Shown here: in pieces, positions 42,054-50,616 of the stretch | How the letters are laid out: each line of letters opens with the position of its first letter | Position numbering within the stretch: the stretch's first letter is position 1 | Source: Lachnospiraceae bacterium XBD2001 | GTDB taxonomy: Bacteria > Bacillota > Clostridia > Lachnospirales > Lachnospiraceae | Length of the DNA: 64,000 nt | Direction of reading: 5' to 3' | Assembly (NCBI GenBank): GCA_900116395.1 | Contig: FPAN01000002.1 | Span: 124,001 to 188,000, forward strand | The notes under the pieces: model-generated | Databases searched by the model: none | What the model saw: only the letters and a program-made list of their open reading frames with translations | Told to the model about the DNA's origin: nothing | Made by a program: the position numbers and the translations under genes

Positions 42054-42821
42054 TTGAAGGTATTGATATTTGGCGGAACAACAGAAGGACGGGAAATAGC
42101 GGACGCGCTGGCGGACCTGGGGTTCGAAGTGACGGTGTCTGTGGCGACGGAGTTGGGCCGGGAAGAATTGAAGGATATTGCGGATATTGAGGTGGTGGTG
42201 GGTCGCAAGACGCAGGATGAGATTGCGGCCATGTTGTGGACCGGGGACTATAAGTATTGCGTGGACGCCACACATCCGTATGCTACCGAAGTGACGGAGA
42301 ATATCAAGGCGGCATGCAGGAAGTTGCAGATTAGCTATGACCGCTTGAAGCGGGAGGAAGAGCCGGTGGAGATTCCGGCGAATGCAGTGTATGTAAATAG
42401 TGCAAGAGAGGCCTGTGTGTACTTGTTAGGGCATATGGCGCAAGCGGATACGGTATTCATTACTACCGGCGCAAAGGAAGCGAGAGAATTTGCAGACATT
42501 TTGCCGGAGCGTCGGTATATTCGCGTACTACCGACCGAGGAGAGTCAGAGGCTGTGTGCGGATGCAGGATTCCTTGCAGATCATATTTTGACCGGACACG
42601 GTCCTTTTTCCAAGGAGGAGAATGTAAAAGCATTGGAAGAGACCGGTGCAACCTACCTGGTAACCAAGGATGGCGGCAAGACCGGCGGCTTTCCCGAGAA
42701 AATGCAGGCGGCAGAGGTTTGTGATGTAGTACCAATGATTATTCGCCGTCCCAAGGAAGAGGGCAAGACCATGGAACAGTTAGTGCGGAAGTTTTCCCGC
42801 ATCATGGAGATGATGGAATGA
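42054..42821 (+). CDS. cbiJ: Cobalt-precorrin-6A reductase CbiJ
   Basis: 255 residues, starting at TTG 42054 after a weak AGAGA site; no better ATG exists. KVLIFGGTTEGREIADAL is the nucleotide-binding start, CVDATHPYATEVTENI and ILTGHGPFSKEENV are CbiJ/CobK signatures. It reduces the macrocycle with NAD(P)H. It overlaps cbiET by 4 nt. The weak start after two hairpins suggests a translation or RNA-stability step at this point of the operon. Confidence 0.93.
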   Translation: MKVLIFGGTTEGREIADALADLGFEVTVSVATELGREELKDIADIEVVVGRKTQDEIAAMLWTGDYKYCVDATHPYATEVTENIKAACRKLQISYDRLKREEEPVEIPANAVYVNSAREACVYLLGHMAQADTVFITTGAKEAREFADILPERRYIRVLPTEESQRLCADAGFLADHILTGHGPFSKEENVKALEETGATYLVTKDGGKTGGFPEKMQAAEVCDVVPMIIRRPKEEGKTMEQLVRKFSRIMEMME

Positions 42822-44011
42822 TTTATATAATCGGAATGGGAGTAGGAAAAAAAGAACTGCGTACCCTAGAGGCCAAGCAGGCCTTAGAACAGTCGGATCT
42901 TATCGTAGGGGCATCCCGTCTGTTGGAGACCCTAGAAGACGGTATTACGACAAATCGGGTAGCAGAGTATCGGGCAGAGCAGATTTTGGCGATTTTGGAA
43001 GGACAGGAGTTTTCCAATGCGGCCATCCTTTTTAGCGGCGACATCAGCTTCTACTCCGGCGCAAGAGGTATGCGGGACGTGCTTCGGGATGCAGACATTA
43101 CGAAGAAGCATCCGGTGGTGTTGATTCCCGGAATCTCAAGCATTGCCTACATGTGTGCCAAGATGAACACCCCATTGGAAGAGGTGGCGATTCATTCCGC
43201 TCATGGAGTGGATTGTGATGTGGTAGCGGCAGTGATGAGGGGGAAGATTTGTTTTTTCCTAACCGGAGGAGAGCAGTCTCCGGCAGCCTTGTGCCAACAG
43301 CTGATGGAGGCGGGCCTAGGAGCACTTCCTGTAGCAATTGGAGAACGCCTATCTTATGAGGATGAGCGGATTGCAACCATGACAGCAGAGGAAGGCACCA
43401 AGTGGGACGGCGCTGCATTGGCGGTACTGATGGTATGGCCGGCGCCAAGCTGTAAGCGGGGCACACCGGGATTTGCGGATGAGGCCTTTATCCGTGGCAA
43501 GGTTCCGATGACCAAGCGCATGATTCGAATGAGCGTGCTTGGACTTCTAAACCCGCAGGATGACGAGGTATGTTGGGATGTGGGAGCCGGTACCGGAAGC
43601 GTATCGGTGGAGCTGTCCATGTTTGCCCGACGTGTTTATGCCATTGAGAAGAAGCCGGAAGCGGTGGACTTATTGCGACAGAATCGGGAAGAATTCTGTG
43701 CCTATAACATGCACATCATCCAGGGAGAAGCCCCTGAGGCGCTGGCCGGATTAGAGACGCCGGATGTGGTTTTCATCGGCGGAAGCAGCGGTCGGATGGA
43801 TGCCATTTTGGAGTGCCTGCCACAGACCGGCGTGCGGCTTTGTGTCACCGCAGTGACGCTAGAAACCTTAGAAGATGCCAGAAAAGCCATGGATTCTGCC
43901 GGCTTCGCGCCGCAGATTACCCAGGTGGCAGTGACGGACATCAAACCGGTGGGCGACTATCACATGATGGATAGCCAGAATCCGGTATTTATCATTTATG
44001 GAGAACGTTAA
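42818..44011 (+). CDS. cbiET: Bifunctional cobalt-precorrin-7 methyltransferase/decarboxylase CbiET
   Basis: 397 residues joining CbiE (about 1-200: IIGMGVGKKELRTLEAKQAL, ILFSGDISFYSGARG) and CbiT (about 205-397: ITKRMIRMSVLGLLNPQDD, CWDVGAGTGSVSVEL, VFIGGSSGRMD). It methylates C5 and C15 and removes the acetate carboxyl, as CobL does. ATGA overlap with cbiJ. Confidence 0.95.
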   Translation: MIYIIGMGVGKKELRTLEAKQALEQSDLIVGASRLLETLEDGITTNRVAEYRAEQILAILEGQEFSNAAILFSGDISFYSGARGMRDVLRDADITKKHPVVLIPGISSIAYMCAKMNTPLEEVAIHSAHGVDCDVVAAVMRGKICFFLTGGEQSPAALCQQLMEAGLGALPVAIGERLSYEDERIATMTAEEGTKWDGAALAVLMVWPAPSCKRGTPGFADEAFIRGKVPMTKRMIRMSVLGLLNPQDDEVCWDVGAGTGSVSVELSMFARRVYAIEKKPEAVDLLRQNREEFCAYNMHIIQGEAPEALAGLETPDVVFIGGSSGRMDAILECLPQTGVRLCVTAVTLETLEDARKAMDSAGFAPQITQVAVTDIKPVGDYHMMDSQNPVFIIYGER

Positions 44012-44014
44012 TTC

Positions 44015-46363
44015 ATGGGAAGACTCTTGATTTCCGCCCCGAAGAGCGGTAGCGGAAAAACACTGATTACCATGGGGCTGTTAGCTCTTTGGAAACAACA
44101 GAAGAAGGATTTGGCAAGCTATAAGTGCGGTCCGGACTATATCGATCCCATGTTTCATGAACGGGTATTGGGAATTCCCTGTCGCAACCTGGACTCCTAC
44201 CTCTTCGGTTGGCAGGACGTGGGGGAAGATTTGGAACGTGTTCCGGCAGATGGTGTGGCGGTCATCGAAGGCGCCATGGGCTTATACGATGGATTAGGCG
44301 GTGGAATACCTCACAGTGCTTATGATTTGGCGCGAAGAACCCATACGCCGATTGTAGTGGTAGTCCCTATGGATACCGATCGTCCGGCGGAGGATTTGGG
44401 AGAACTGATAAAAAAGGATATCGCCGGACAGATTAAAGGATTCCTGTGTAACCGTTGCAATAGTGAAGAAGCGGAAGCCTTTCGAGAGGAAATGACAGCA
44501 CAATATCCAGCCCTTGCTTACTTTGGATACCTTCCCAAGATGGATGCGGGAGAGTTTTCTTCCAGACATTTGGGCCTTGTGACGGCAATTGAGGTGACGG
44601 ACTTTGAAGCTCGTATTTCCGCGGTTTGCAAGCAGGTGGAATCAACAATCAACACGGATAAGTTATGGGAAATGGCCATGGAAGCAGAGCCTTTATCCCA
44701 GATTCCAACCTTACCGGCCATGCGTCCAACCTTGGAAACCGAACCGACCTGTTGTCGTATCGGAATCGCAAGTGACGAAGCATTTTGTTTTTACTATGAG
44801 CGCTCCAAGGAGCATTTACAGGCAATGGGAGCATTGTTGATTCCTTTTTCACCACTGCGGGATGCCCATCTTCCCAAGGATTTGGACGCCCTTTATATCG
44901 GTGGCGGATATCCGGAATTGTACGGCAAAGCGTTAGAAGCCAATGAGAGCTTGCGCAGGGAGATTCGTCAAGCAATCGCATATGGAATACCTACCATTGC
45001 GGAATGTGGCGGCTTCTTATACTTACAGGAGCGCCTGGTGGCAGAGGATGGAACAAGTTACGCAATGGTTGGCGCACTTCCGGGAGAGAGTCGGAAGCAG
45101 GAGAAGCTGGTGCGCTTCGGTTACTGCAAGTTGGAACCGGAAGCAAACAGTATACTCTTTTCCCAAGGGCGGTCTGTGGAAGTCCATGAATTCCATTATT
45201 GGGATTCTACTCACAACGGAGAGGACATTCCGGTGGTAAAAGCGTCCAAACAGCAGACTTGGCGGTGCGGATATACCTCGGACCACCTCTACGCCGGATT
45301 CCCGCATATCTATCTGGATCGGGATCGGGCCAGACATTTTGTGGATGCGGCCATGGAGTATCGTTCCATGAAAAAGTGGGACTCTCTGGCGAAGCCTCTG
45401 CGTTCCTTGGGTCGAATGGAGACACTCATCAATCGGGTGGCAGGCATTACTCATACCTTAGAGACGGATTTTTCCAAACCGAGATTATATGTCCTCTGCG
45501 GAGATAACGGCATCATTGCAGAAGGCGTCAGCCAGTCCGATGCCACGGTAACGGCAGAAGTGGCTTATTCTCTGGCTAAGGGGGAGAGCACTGTGTGCCA
45601 TTTGGCGAAGCATGAGGGCTGTGAAGTCATTCCGGTGGATGTGGGAATGGCAGCCTATACCCCAAGGGAAGGCATCTGGGATTATAGCTTGGGCCGGGGA
45701 ACCAAGAACTTCCGGTGGGAAGCGGCCATGACCTGGGACCAGGTGTTACGAGCTTTTTCCAACGGAGAGGAATTGGTCCTTCGGGCGAAGGAAGATGGTA
45801 GGGATGTGCTCTTACTTGGAGAGATGGGCATCGGAAACACCACCACTTCCAGCGCCATGGCGTCGGTTCTTCTAGAGATGCCGGTGGAGGAAGTGACCGG
45901 ACGTGGTGCCGGATTATCCGATGAAGGATTGCAACGCAAAATCCACGTGATTCAGGAAGCCATTGCCCGCCACGGACATGCACTGACCAATCCTATGGAC
46001 GTGCTGTTGTTCTTGGGCGGTTTTGATATTGCAACATTGGTAGGCATTCTTTTTGGCGCAGAGAAACACCATATGCCGGTAATTTTAGATGGGTTTATTA
46101 CGGATGTGGCGGCCCTGGTGGCATGCCGCATGAATCCGGACGTGGCAAGGGTGATTCTGCCCAGTCATCTGTCCATGGAGCCGGCTTGCAAGAAGCTCTA
46201 TGAGGCCTTGGGATTAGAACCGCTGATTACGGCGGATATGCATCTGGGAGAAGGCAGCGGTGCTGTGATGGCGCTGGGCTTATACCGGACGGCCATGGAG
46301 GTCTACCACAGCGGACATACATTTGAACAGTTGGGCATTGATGCCTATACCATACAGAAATAG
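44015..46363 (+). CDS. cbiA-cobT: Fused CbiA (cobyrinate a,c-diamide synthase) and CobT (DMB phosphoribosyltransferase)
   Basis: 782 residues. Residues about 1-450 are CbiA: ISAPKSGSGKTLITMGLLA P-loop, YKCGPDYIDPMFHERVLG, IEGAMGLYDGLGG, YIGGGYPELY and the glutaminase Cys in IAECGGFLYL. Residues about 451-782 are CobT: DSLAKPLRSLGRMETLINR, LCGDNGIIAEGVSQSDATVT, GEMGIGNTTTSSA and the catalytic Glu in LGEGSGAVMAL. Both halves look complete, with no frameshift between. CbiA amidates the ring side chains; CobT activates the lower-ligand base, so the two act at distant steps and the fusion probably serves stoichiometry rather than channelling. Confidence 0.93.
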   Translation: MGRLLISAPKSGSGKTLITMGLLALWKQQKKDLASYKCGPDYIDPMFHERVLGIPCRNLDSYLFGWQDVGEDLERVPADGVAVIEGAMGLYDGLGGGIPHSAYDLARRTHTPIVVVVPMDTDRPAEDLGELIKKDIAGQIKGFLCNRCNSEEAEAFREEMTAQYPALAYFGYLPKMDAGEFSSRHLGLVTAIEVTDFEARISAVCKQVESTINTDKLWEMAMEAEPLSQIPTLPAMRPTLETEPTCCRIGIASDEAFCFYYERSKEHLQAMGALLIPFSPLRDAHLPKDLDALYIGGGYPELYGKALEANESLRREIRQAIAYGIPTIAECGGFLYLQERLVAEDGTSYAMVGALPGESRKQEKLVRFGYCKLEPEANSILFSQGRSVEVHEFHYWDSTHNGEDIPVVKASKQQTWRCGYTSDHLYAGFPHIYLDRDRARHFVDAAMEYRSMKKWDSLAKPLRSLGRMETLINRVAGITHTLETDFSKPRLYVLCGDNGIIAEGVSQSDATVTAEVAYSLAKGESTVCHLAKHEGCEVIPVDVGMAAYTPREGIWDYSLGRGTKNFRWEAAMTWDQVLRAFSNGEELVLRAKEDGRDVLLLGEMGIGNTTTSSAMASVLLEMPVEEVTGRGAGLSDEGLQRKIHVIQEAIARHGHALTNPMDVLLFLGGFDIATLVGILFGAEKHHMPVILDGFITDVAALVACRMNPDVARVILPSHLSMEPACKKLYEALGLEPLITADMHLGEGSGAVMALGLYRTAMEVYHSGHTFEQLGIDAYTIQK

Positions 46364-46369
46364 GTGCTT

Positions 46370-46897
46370 ATGGTTGTTTTGATTATTGGCGGTTCTGCCA
46401 GCGGAAAAAGTGCATACGGGGAGCAGGTCATCGGTCAGTTGTCTCAACATCCGGTGTATTTAGCTACCATGGATTCCCATGGCAAGGCGGCGCAAAAACG
46501 TATCGAGAAGCATCGTGCCATGCGTGCCGGCAAAGGCTTTCGCACCTTAGAGTGTAAGGATGCCACATCCATTTTGGCGGCGGATATGAGGGGACAAAGC
46601 GTCCTCTTAGAGGATCTTCCCAATCTGGTGGCCAATGTTCTGTTTCAGGAAGTGAATGGAAGTGTGGCAGAGGCAAAACAGCAGGTGCGTCGGGCGCTTT
46701 CCTATTTGGAAAAAGAAACCACGAACCTGGTCATCATTACCGGGGATTTGGCATCGGAAGGATTATTGTACGATGAAGTGACCACCGCATACCTTCGCCT
46801 GCTAGGCGAGTTGCAGCAGGAAATCGCAGCAGATGCAGAGGAAGTCTACGAAGTGGTAGCCGGTATTCCAACGGTGTTGAAGGGAGTAAAAGAATGA
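46370..46897 (+). CDS. cobU: Adenosylcobinamide kinase/guanylyltransferase CobU
   Basis: 175 residues from ATG 46370 (a GTG at 46364 is possible). LIIGGSASGKSAYGEQVI is the P-loop; VYLATMDSHGKAAQKRIEKH, LLEDLPNLVANVLF and VAGIPTVLKG follow family order. It phosphorylates and GMP-activates adenosylcobinamide. It overlaps cobS by 4 nt. A second, shorter CobU-like gene occurs at 47665. Confidence 0.9.
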   Translation: MVVLIIGGSASGKSAYGEQVIGQLSQHPVYLATMDSHGKAAQKRIEKHRAMRAGKGFRTLECKDATSILAADMRGQSVLLEDLPNLVANVLFQEVNGSVAEAKQQVRRALSYLEKETTNLVIITGDLASEGLLYDEVTTAYLRLLGELQQEIAADAEEVYEVVAGIPTVLKGVKE

Positions 46898-47655
46898 ATG
46901 TATTGCAGACCATTGCGGTGGCATTTTCTATGTTTTCCAAAGTGCCTATGCCGCAATTTAACTGGCGGGAAGAGAATATGAAGTATTCCCTGGTGGCCTT
47001 TCCTCTGATTGGAAGTCTCATTGGAGGCGTGCTGTTTGGGGTACAGTATGTGACTACTTTGTTGGAATTGCCACAGATGATAGCCGGACTTTTGTTATGC
47101 TCCATTCCATTCTGGATTACCGGTGGCATTCATTTGGACGGGTTTTTGGATACCATGGATGCGGTGTCCAGCTATAAGAGCAGAGAGGAAAAACTGGAGA
47201 TTCTAAAGGACCCTCATATCGGTTCTTTTGGTGTAATGCATGCGGTTTTGATTCTGCTTTGGAACCTGGCAGTTTGGGTTTGCATGCCGAAGGTGGAGTG
47301 GTTTGTGTTGGTATTGCTTTTTACCTTCTCCAGAAGTCTGTCTGGACTGGCGGTATGCTGCTTTCCCATGGCGAAGGATACAGGATTGGTCCACATGTTT
47401 GCAACGGAAGCGGTAAAGGGCAATGCAAGAACGGCACTGTTTGTGTTGTCTATGGCCCTTACGGTTGTGCTGTTGATGATTAGCGGCGAAGGGGCGATTC
47501 TTGCGGGAATCGGTTGGTGCATGTATGGCGTGTACTATCTGTTTTCTCATAGAGTCTTCGGAGGAATTACCGGAGATCTGGCGGGATGGTTTGTAAGCGT
47601 AACGGAGACCCTGTTCCTGTGCTGGTTGGCCCTTGCACCGTTGTTTGGCTTGTAG
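46894..47655 (+). CDS. cobS: Adenosylcobinamide-GDP ribazoletransferase CobS
   Basis: 253 residues and about six membrane helices. FSKVPMPQFNW at the start and GGIHLDGFLDTMDAVSSYKSR (acidic metal-binding motif) are the CobS signatures. It joins activated cobinamide to alpha-ribazole in the membrane. Confidence 0.94.
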   Translation: MNVLQTIAVAFSMFSKVPMPQFNWREENMKYSLVAFPLIGSLIGGVLFGVQYVTTLLELPQMIAGLLLCSIPFWITGGIHLDGFLDTMDAVSSYKSREEKLEILKDPHIGSFGVMHAVLILLWNLAVWVCMPKVEWFVLVLLFTFSRSLSGLAVCCFPMAKDTGLVHMFATEAVKGNARTALFVLSMALTVVLLMISGEGAILAGIGWCMYGVYYLFSHRVFGGITGDLAGWFVSVTETLFLCWLALAPLFGL

Positions 47656-47664
47656 GAGGAAGAG

Positions 47665-48009
47665 ATGATTTTTGTAACAGGACCCATGTTTTCCGGAAAA
47701 AAAGCATACCTGAAGAAACTTCTTACTCTGTCGGAGGAAGAGTTTGAAAAACAGGTCGCATATGATATCTTAGAAGATGTTGGAAAAACAACAGATATAG
47801 AAAAGCTGGTAACGGCATTACGGGAATATCGTGCCGTGATTCTACCGGAGATGGGCAGTGGTGTCATTCCTATGGATGAGAAAGCACTGCAGCTTCGGGA
47901 GAACTGCGGACGGTTAGCGGTACGCTTGGCCGAAGAGGCAGATACCGTTATTCGCGTGGTATGCGGATTGCCACAGGTATTAAAGGGAAAACCGGAAGAT
48001 AGACAATGA
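47665..48009 (+). CDS. Minimal CobU-like protein
   Basis: 114 residues. The start IFVTGPMFSGKKAYLKKLL is P-loop-like, but the usual Ser/Thr after GK is Lys. The middle is short, lacking the kinase/guanylyltransferase His region, and the C-terminus NCGRLAVRLAEEADTVIRVV and CGLPQVLKG is that of CobU. It overlaps cobC by 4 nt and lies in the middle of the operon, so it is probably translated. It may be a non-catalytic regulator or a decayed paralogue. I cannot assign activity. Confidence 0.7.
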   Translation: MIFVTGPMFSGKKAYLKKLLTLSEEEFEKQVAYDILEDVGKTTDIEKLVTALREYRAVILPEMGSGVIPMDEKALQLRENCGRLAVRLAEEADTVIRVVCGLPQVLKGKPEDRQ

Positions 48010-48584
48010 GAGTATTACTGATTCGACACGGACTAACAATTTACAACTTGGAACATCGTTATCAGGGATGGGTGGACATCCCGCTATGCACCGCAGGAAA
48101 GGTGGCACTGCAGCCAAAACAGGTATGGGAAGAGATGCCTGCGGAGGTCTATGTATCTCCGTTGATTCGAGCCAGACAGACAGCGGAAATTCTGTTCCCG
48201 GATGCAAAACAACAGGTGGTGGAAGCATTTCGGGAATTCAATTTCGGCGAGTTTGACGGATATACCTATGAAGAACTTGCAATGAATCCGTCCTACCAGC
48301 CTTGGGTAGATGGCGGATGTAGCGGTAGATGTCCCGGCGGAGAAGACCGAAAGTCTTACCGGCGGCGTACCGTAAAAGGTTTTTTGGAATTGGCAAATTC
48401 CGGCTTGGACCGGATGATGATTGTGGCACACGGCGGCACCCAAATGGCATTGCTGTCACAGCTTTGCCCGGAATGTGAGGACTATTTCGAGGCACAGTTG
48501 CCGGCAGGCTGGGGCTATGATTTGGAGTGGGACGGTAAGAATCTCCATATCATCGACCGCGTGGATTTTACGAAGGGAGCATAA
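48006..48584 (+). CDS. cobC: Alpha-ribazole phosphatase-like histidine phosphatase
   Basis: 192 residues. LLIRHGLTIYNLEHRYQGW supplies the phosphohistidine RHG motif; SPLIRARQTAEIL, EFNFGEFDGYTYEEL and the second His in MIVAHGGTQMAL complete the active site. In this operon it most likely removes phosphate from alpha-ribazole phosphate or adenosylcobalamin 5'-phosphate. Confidence 0.88.
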   Translation: MRVLLIRHGLTIYNLEHRYQGWVDIPLCTAGKVALQPKQVWEEMPAEVYVSPLIRARQTAEILFPDAKQQVVEAFREFNFGEFDGYTYEELAMNPSYQPWVDGGCSGRCPGGEDRKSYRRRTVKGFLELANSGLDRMMIVAHGGTQMALLSQLCPECEDYFEAQLPAGWGYDLEWDGKNLHIIDRVDFTKGA

Positions 48585-48586
48585 GG

Positions 48587-49540
48587 ATGGAGATCCTTTT
48601 GGCGTGTATATTGGATTTGATTCTGGGAGATCCGGCATTTCCACCCCATCCGGTGGTGGTGATGGGACGCATCATTTCCTGGGCGGAAAAGGTGCTTCGC
48701 AGAATTTTTCCGAAGACGAACCGGGGAGAACTTGCTGCCGGAAGTGTGCTGGCCGTACTTCTTCCCCTCGGAACCTTTGGGTTGACCGGTGGCATCCTAT
48801 TTGCTTGCTACCGATGGAACGTTTGGGTGGCCTTCGCATTGAATGCCTTTTGGTGCTATCAGTGTCTGGCGATTCGTAGCATGTTACGGGAGAGTAAGAA
48901 TGTCTACCGGGTGTTACAGACCGGGGATTTGGAAGCTTCCCAGGCTGCGGTGGGACGCATCGTAGGAAGGGATACCTCTGTATTGGACCGAACCGGGGTT
49001 GTGAAGGCCACGGTAGAGACCGTGGCGGAGAACTTCTCCGACGGGGTCATGGCACCTTTATTATTTATGATGCTGGGTGGTGCGCCGCTGGCTATGGCTT
49101 ATAAGGCGGTGAATACCATGGATAGCATGATTGGATACAAAAGTGATCGGTATCTGTATTTCGGACGTGTAGCCGCCCATATGGACGACGTGGCAGGATT
49201 TTTGCCGGCCCGGATCGGGGCATTTTTGATGATGATTGGCGCGGGACTGTGCCGTGCTTCGTTATCCGGGGCGTTTCGTATCTGGAAGCGGGACCGTTAC
49301 AATCATGCTAGTCCAAATTCGGCACAGACAGAGAGTGTTATTGCAGGCGCTTTTGGTGTACAATTAGCTGGACCGGCAATATATTTTGGTAAACGATATG
49401 ATAAGCCCTATATTGGGGATGGGCTTCGTGAAATAGAAGACGCAGATATCCTTCGGGTGAACCGGATTTTTCTGGTGGCATCCATGATTGGAACCGTCAT
49501 CTGCGCAGGCTTACATTTGTTGCTTATACAACAGTTCTAA
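48587..49540 (+). CDS. cbiB: Adenosylcobinamide-phosphate synthase CbiB
   Basis: 317 residues, an integral membrane protein with several helices. DLILGDPAFPPHPVVVMGRI at the start and KAVNTMDSMIGYKSDRYLYFG are CbiB signatures, with the SPNSAQTESVIAGAFGVQL segment near the end. It attaches aminopropanol phosphate (made by CobD) to adenosylcobyric acid. Confidence 0.94.
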   Translation: MEILLACILDLILGDPAFPPHPVVVMGRIISWAEKVLRRIFPKTNRGELAAGSVLAVLLPLGTFGLTGGILFACYRWNVWVAFALNAFWCYQCLAIRSMLRESKNVYRVLQTGDLEASQAAVGRIVGRDTSVLDRTGVVKATVETVAENFSDGVMAPLLFMMLGGAPLAMAYKAVNTMDSMIGYKSDRYLYFGRVAAHMDDVAGFLPARIGAFLMMIGAGLCRASLSGAFRIWKRDRYNHASPNSAQTESVIAGAFGVQLAGPAIYFGKRYDKPYIGDGLREIEDADILRVNRIFLVASMIGTVICAGLHLLLIQQF

Positions 49541-49551
49541 TGGAGGAAGTT

Positions 49552-50616
49552 ATGGCAAAACATGGTGGAAACATCGACAAATTTTATCGCAAGCATGGGT
49601 TTTACCCACTGGATTTCTCAGCGAATATTAGTCCGCTGGGCATGCCGGGTGGTGTGAAGAATGCGCTGATGGATGCAGCTGCGGGGGCAGCGGTTTATCC
49701 GGATCCGGAGTGTACATTGCTTCGGGAAGCCATTGCGAAGAACTTGTCGGATGTTGTGGGGGAGACAATTTTTCCGGAGCAGATTTACTGCGGCAACGGT
49801 GCGGCGGATTTGATTTATCGTCTGGTATACGGCATTCGTCCGGTGAAGGCATTGCTTCCGGCTCCGTGCTTCTTGGAGTATGAGGCGGCCTTGCAGCAGG
49901 TGGACGCAGAGATTGTATATTACGAGACTTCCGAGAAAGATCAGTTCCGAATCAAGGAAGATATCTTAGACCAGATTACCGAAGATATTGAGCTGGTATT
50001 TATTACCCAGCCCAACAATCCAACCGGTGCTTTCTGTGATATGGCGCTTTTGCACGACATTATGCAGCGCTGTAGCGATGTGGGAGCCCGTCTTGTAGTG
50101 GATGAGTGCTTCATGGAATTCGTGAAGGATCCGGCAGAGCATACCATGTTGCCATGTGTAGTGGATAACAATTTAGTTATTCTGAAATCTTTTACCAAGG
50201 CATTCGGCATGGCCGGTGTACGTCTTGGATATTTGGTGACCCGTGATGAGATGTTAATTGATATCTTAAAGCGTGTGGGTGCGCCGTGGAGCGTATCCTA
50301 TCTGGCACAGAAGGCCGGTATTGCAGCCCTTCGGGAAGATGAATTCATCGGCAATTTGGGCGAGCTGATTGCGGATGGTCGCAAGCAGTTGGAGACTGGA
50401 TTGAAGGAGCTTGGAATCCGTGTGATTCCGGGAGAGGCCAACTACCTTTTGCTCTATTGTGAAAAGGAAAACTTCAAGAAATTATTGGAGGAGAAGGGAA
50501 TCTTAATCCGTACCTGTATCGATTACCACGGACTTGGTATGGGCTGGTATCGTATTGCCGTACGTAAGCCGGAAGACAATCAGAAGCTTCTGGATGCATG
50601 CAAGGAGATTCTGTAA
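49552..50616 (+). CDS. cobD: Threonine-phosphate decarboxylase CobD
   Basis: 354 residues. The ATG at 49552 is preferred over 49540 because GGAGG at 49542-49546 lies between them. Fold-type I aminotransferase: DFSANISPLGMPGGVK, YCGNGAADLIYRL, FITQPNNPTGAFCDM and the PLP lysine in LKSFTKAFGMAGVRLGYLV. It decarboxylates threonine phosphate to aminopropanol phosphate for CbiB. Its neighbours distinguish it from histidinol-phosphate aminotransferase. Confidence 0.92.
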   Translation: MAKHGGNIDKFYRKHGFYPLDFSANISPLGMPGGVKNALMDAAAGAAVYPDPECTLLREAIAKNLSDVVGETIFPEQIYCGNGAADLIYRLVYGIRPVKALLPAPCFLEYEAALQQVDAEIVYYETSEKDQFRIKEDILDQITEDIELVFITQPNNPTGAFCDMALLHDIMQRCSDVGARLVVDECFMEFVKDPAEHTMLPCVVDNNLVILKSFTKAFGMAGVRLGYLVTRDEMLIDILKRVGAPWSVSYLAQKAGIAALREDEFIGNLGELIADGRKQLETGLKELGIRVIPGEANYLLLYCEKENFKKLLEEKGILIRTCIDYHGLGMGWYRIAVRKPEDNQKLLDACKEIL

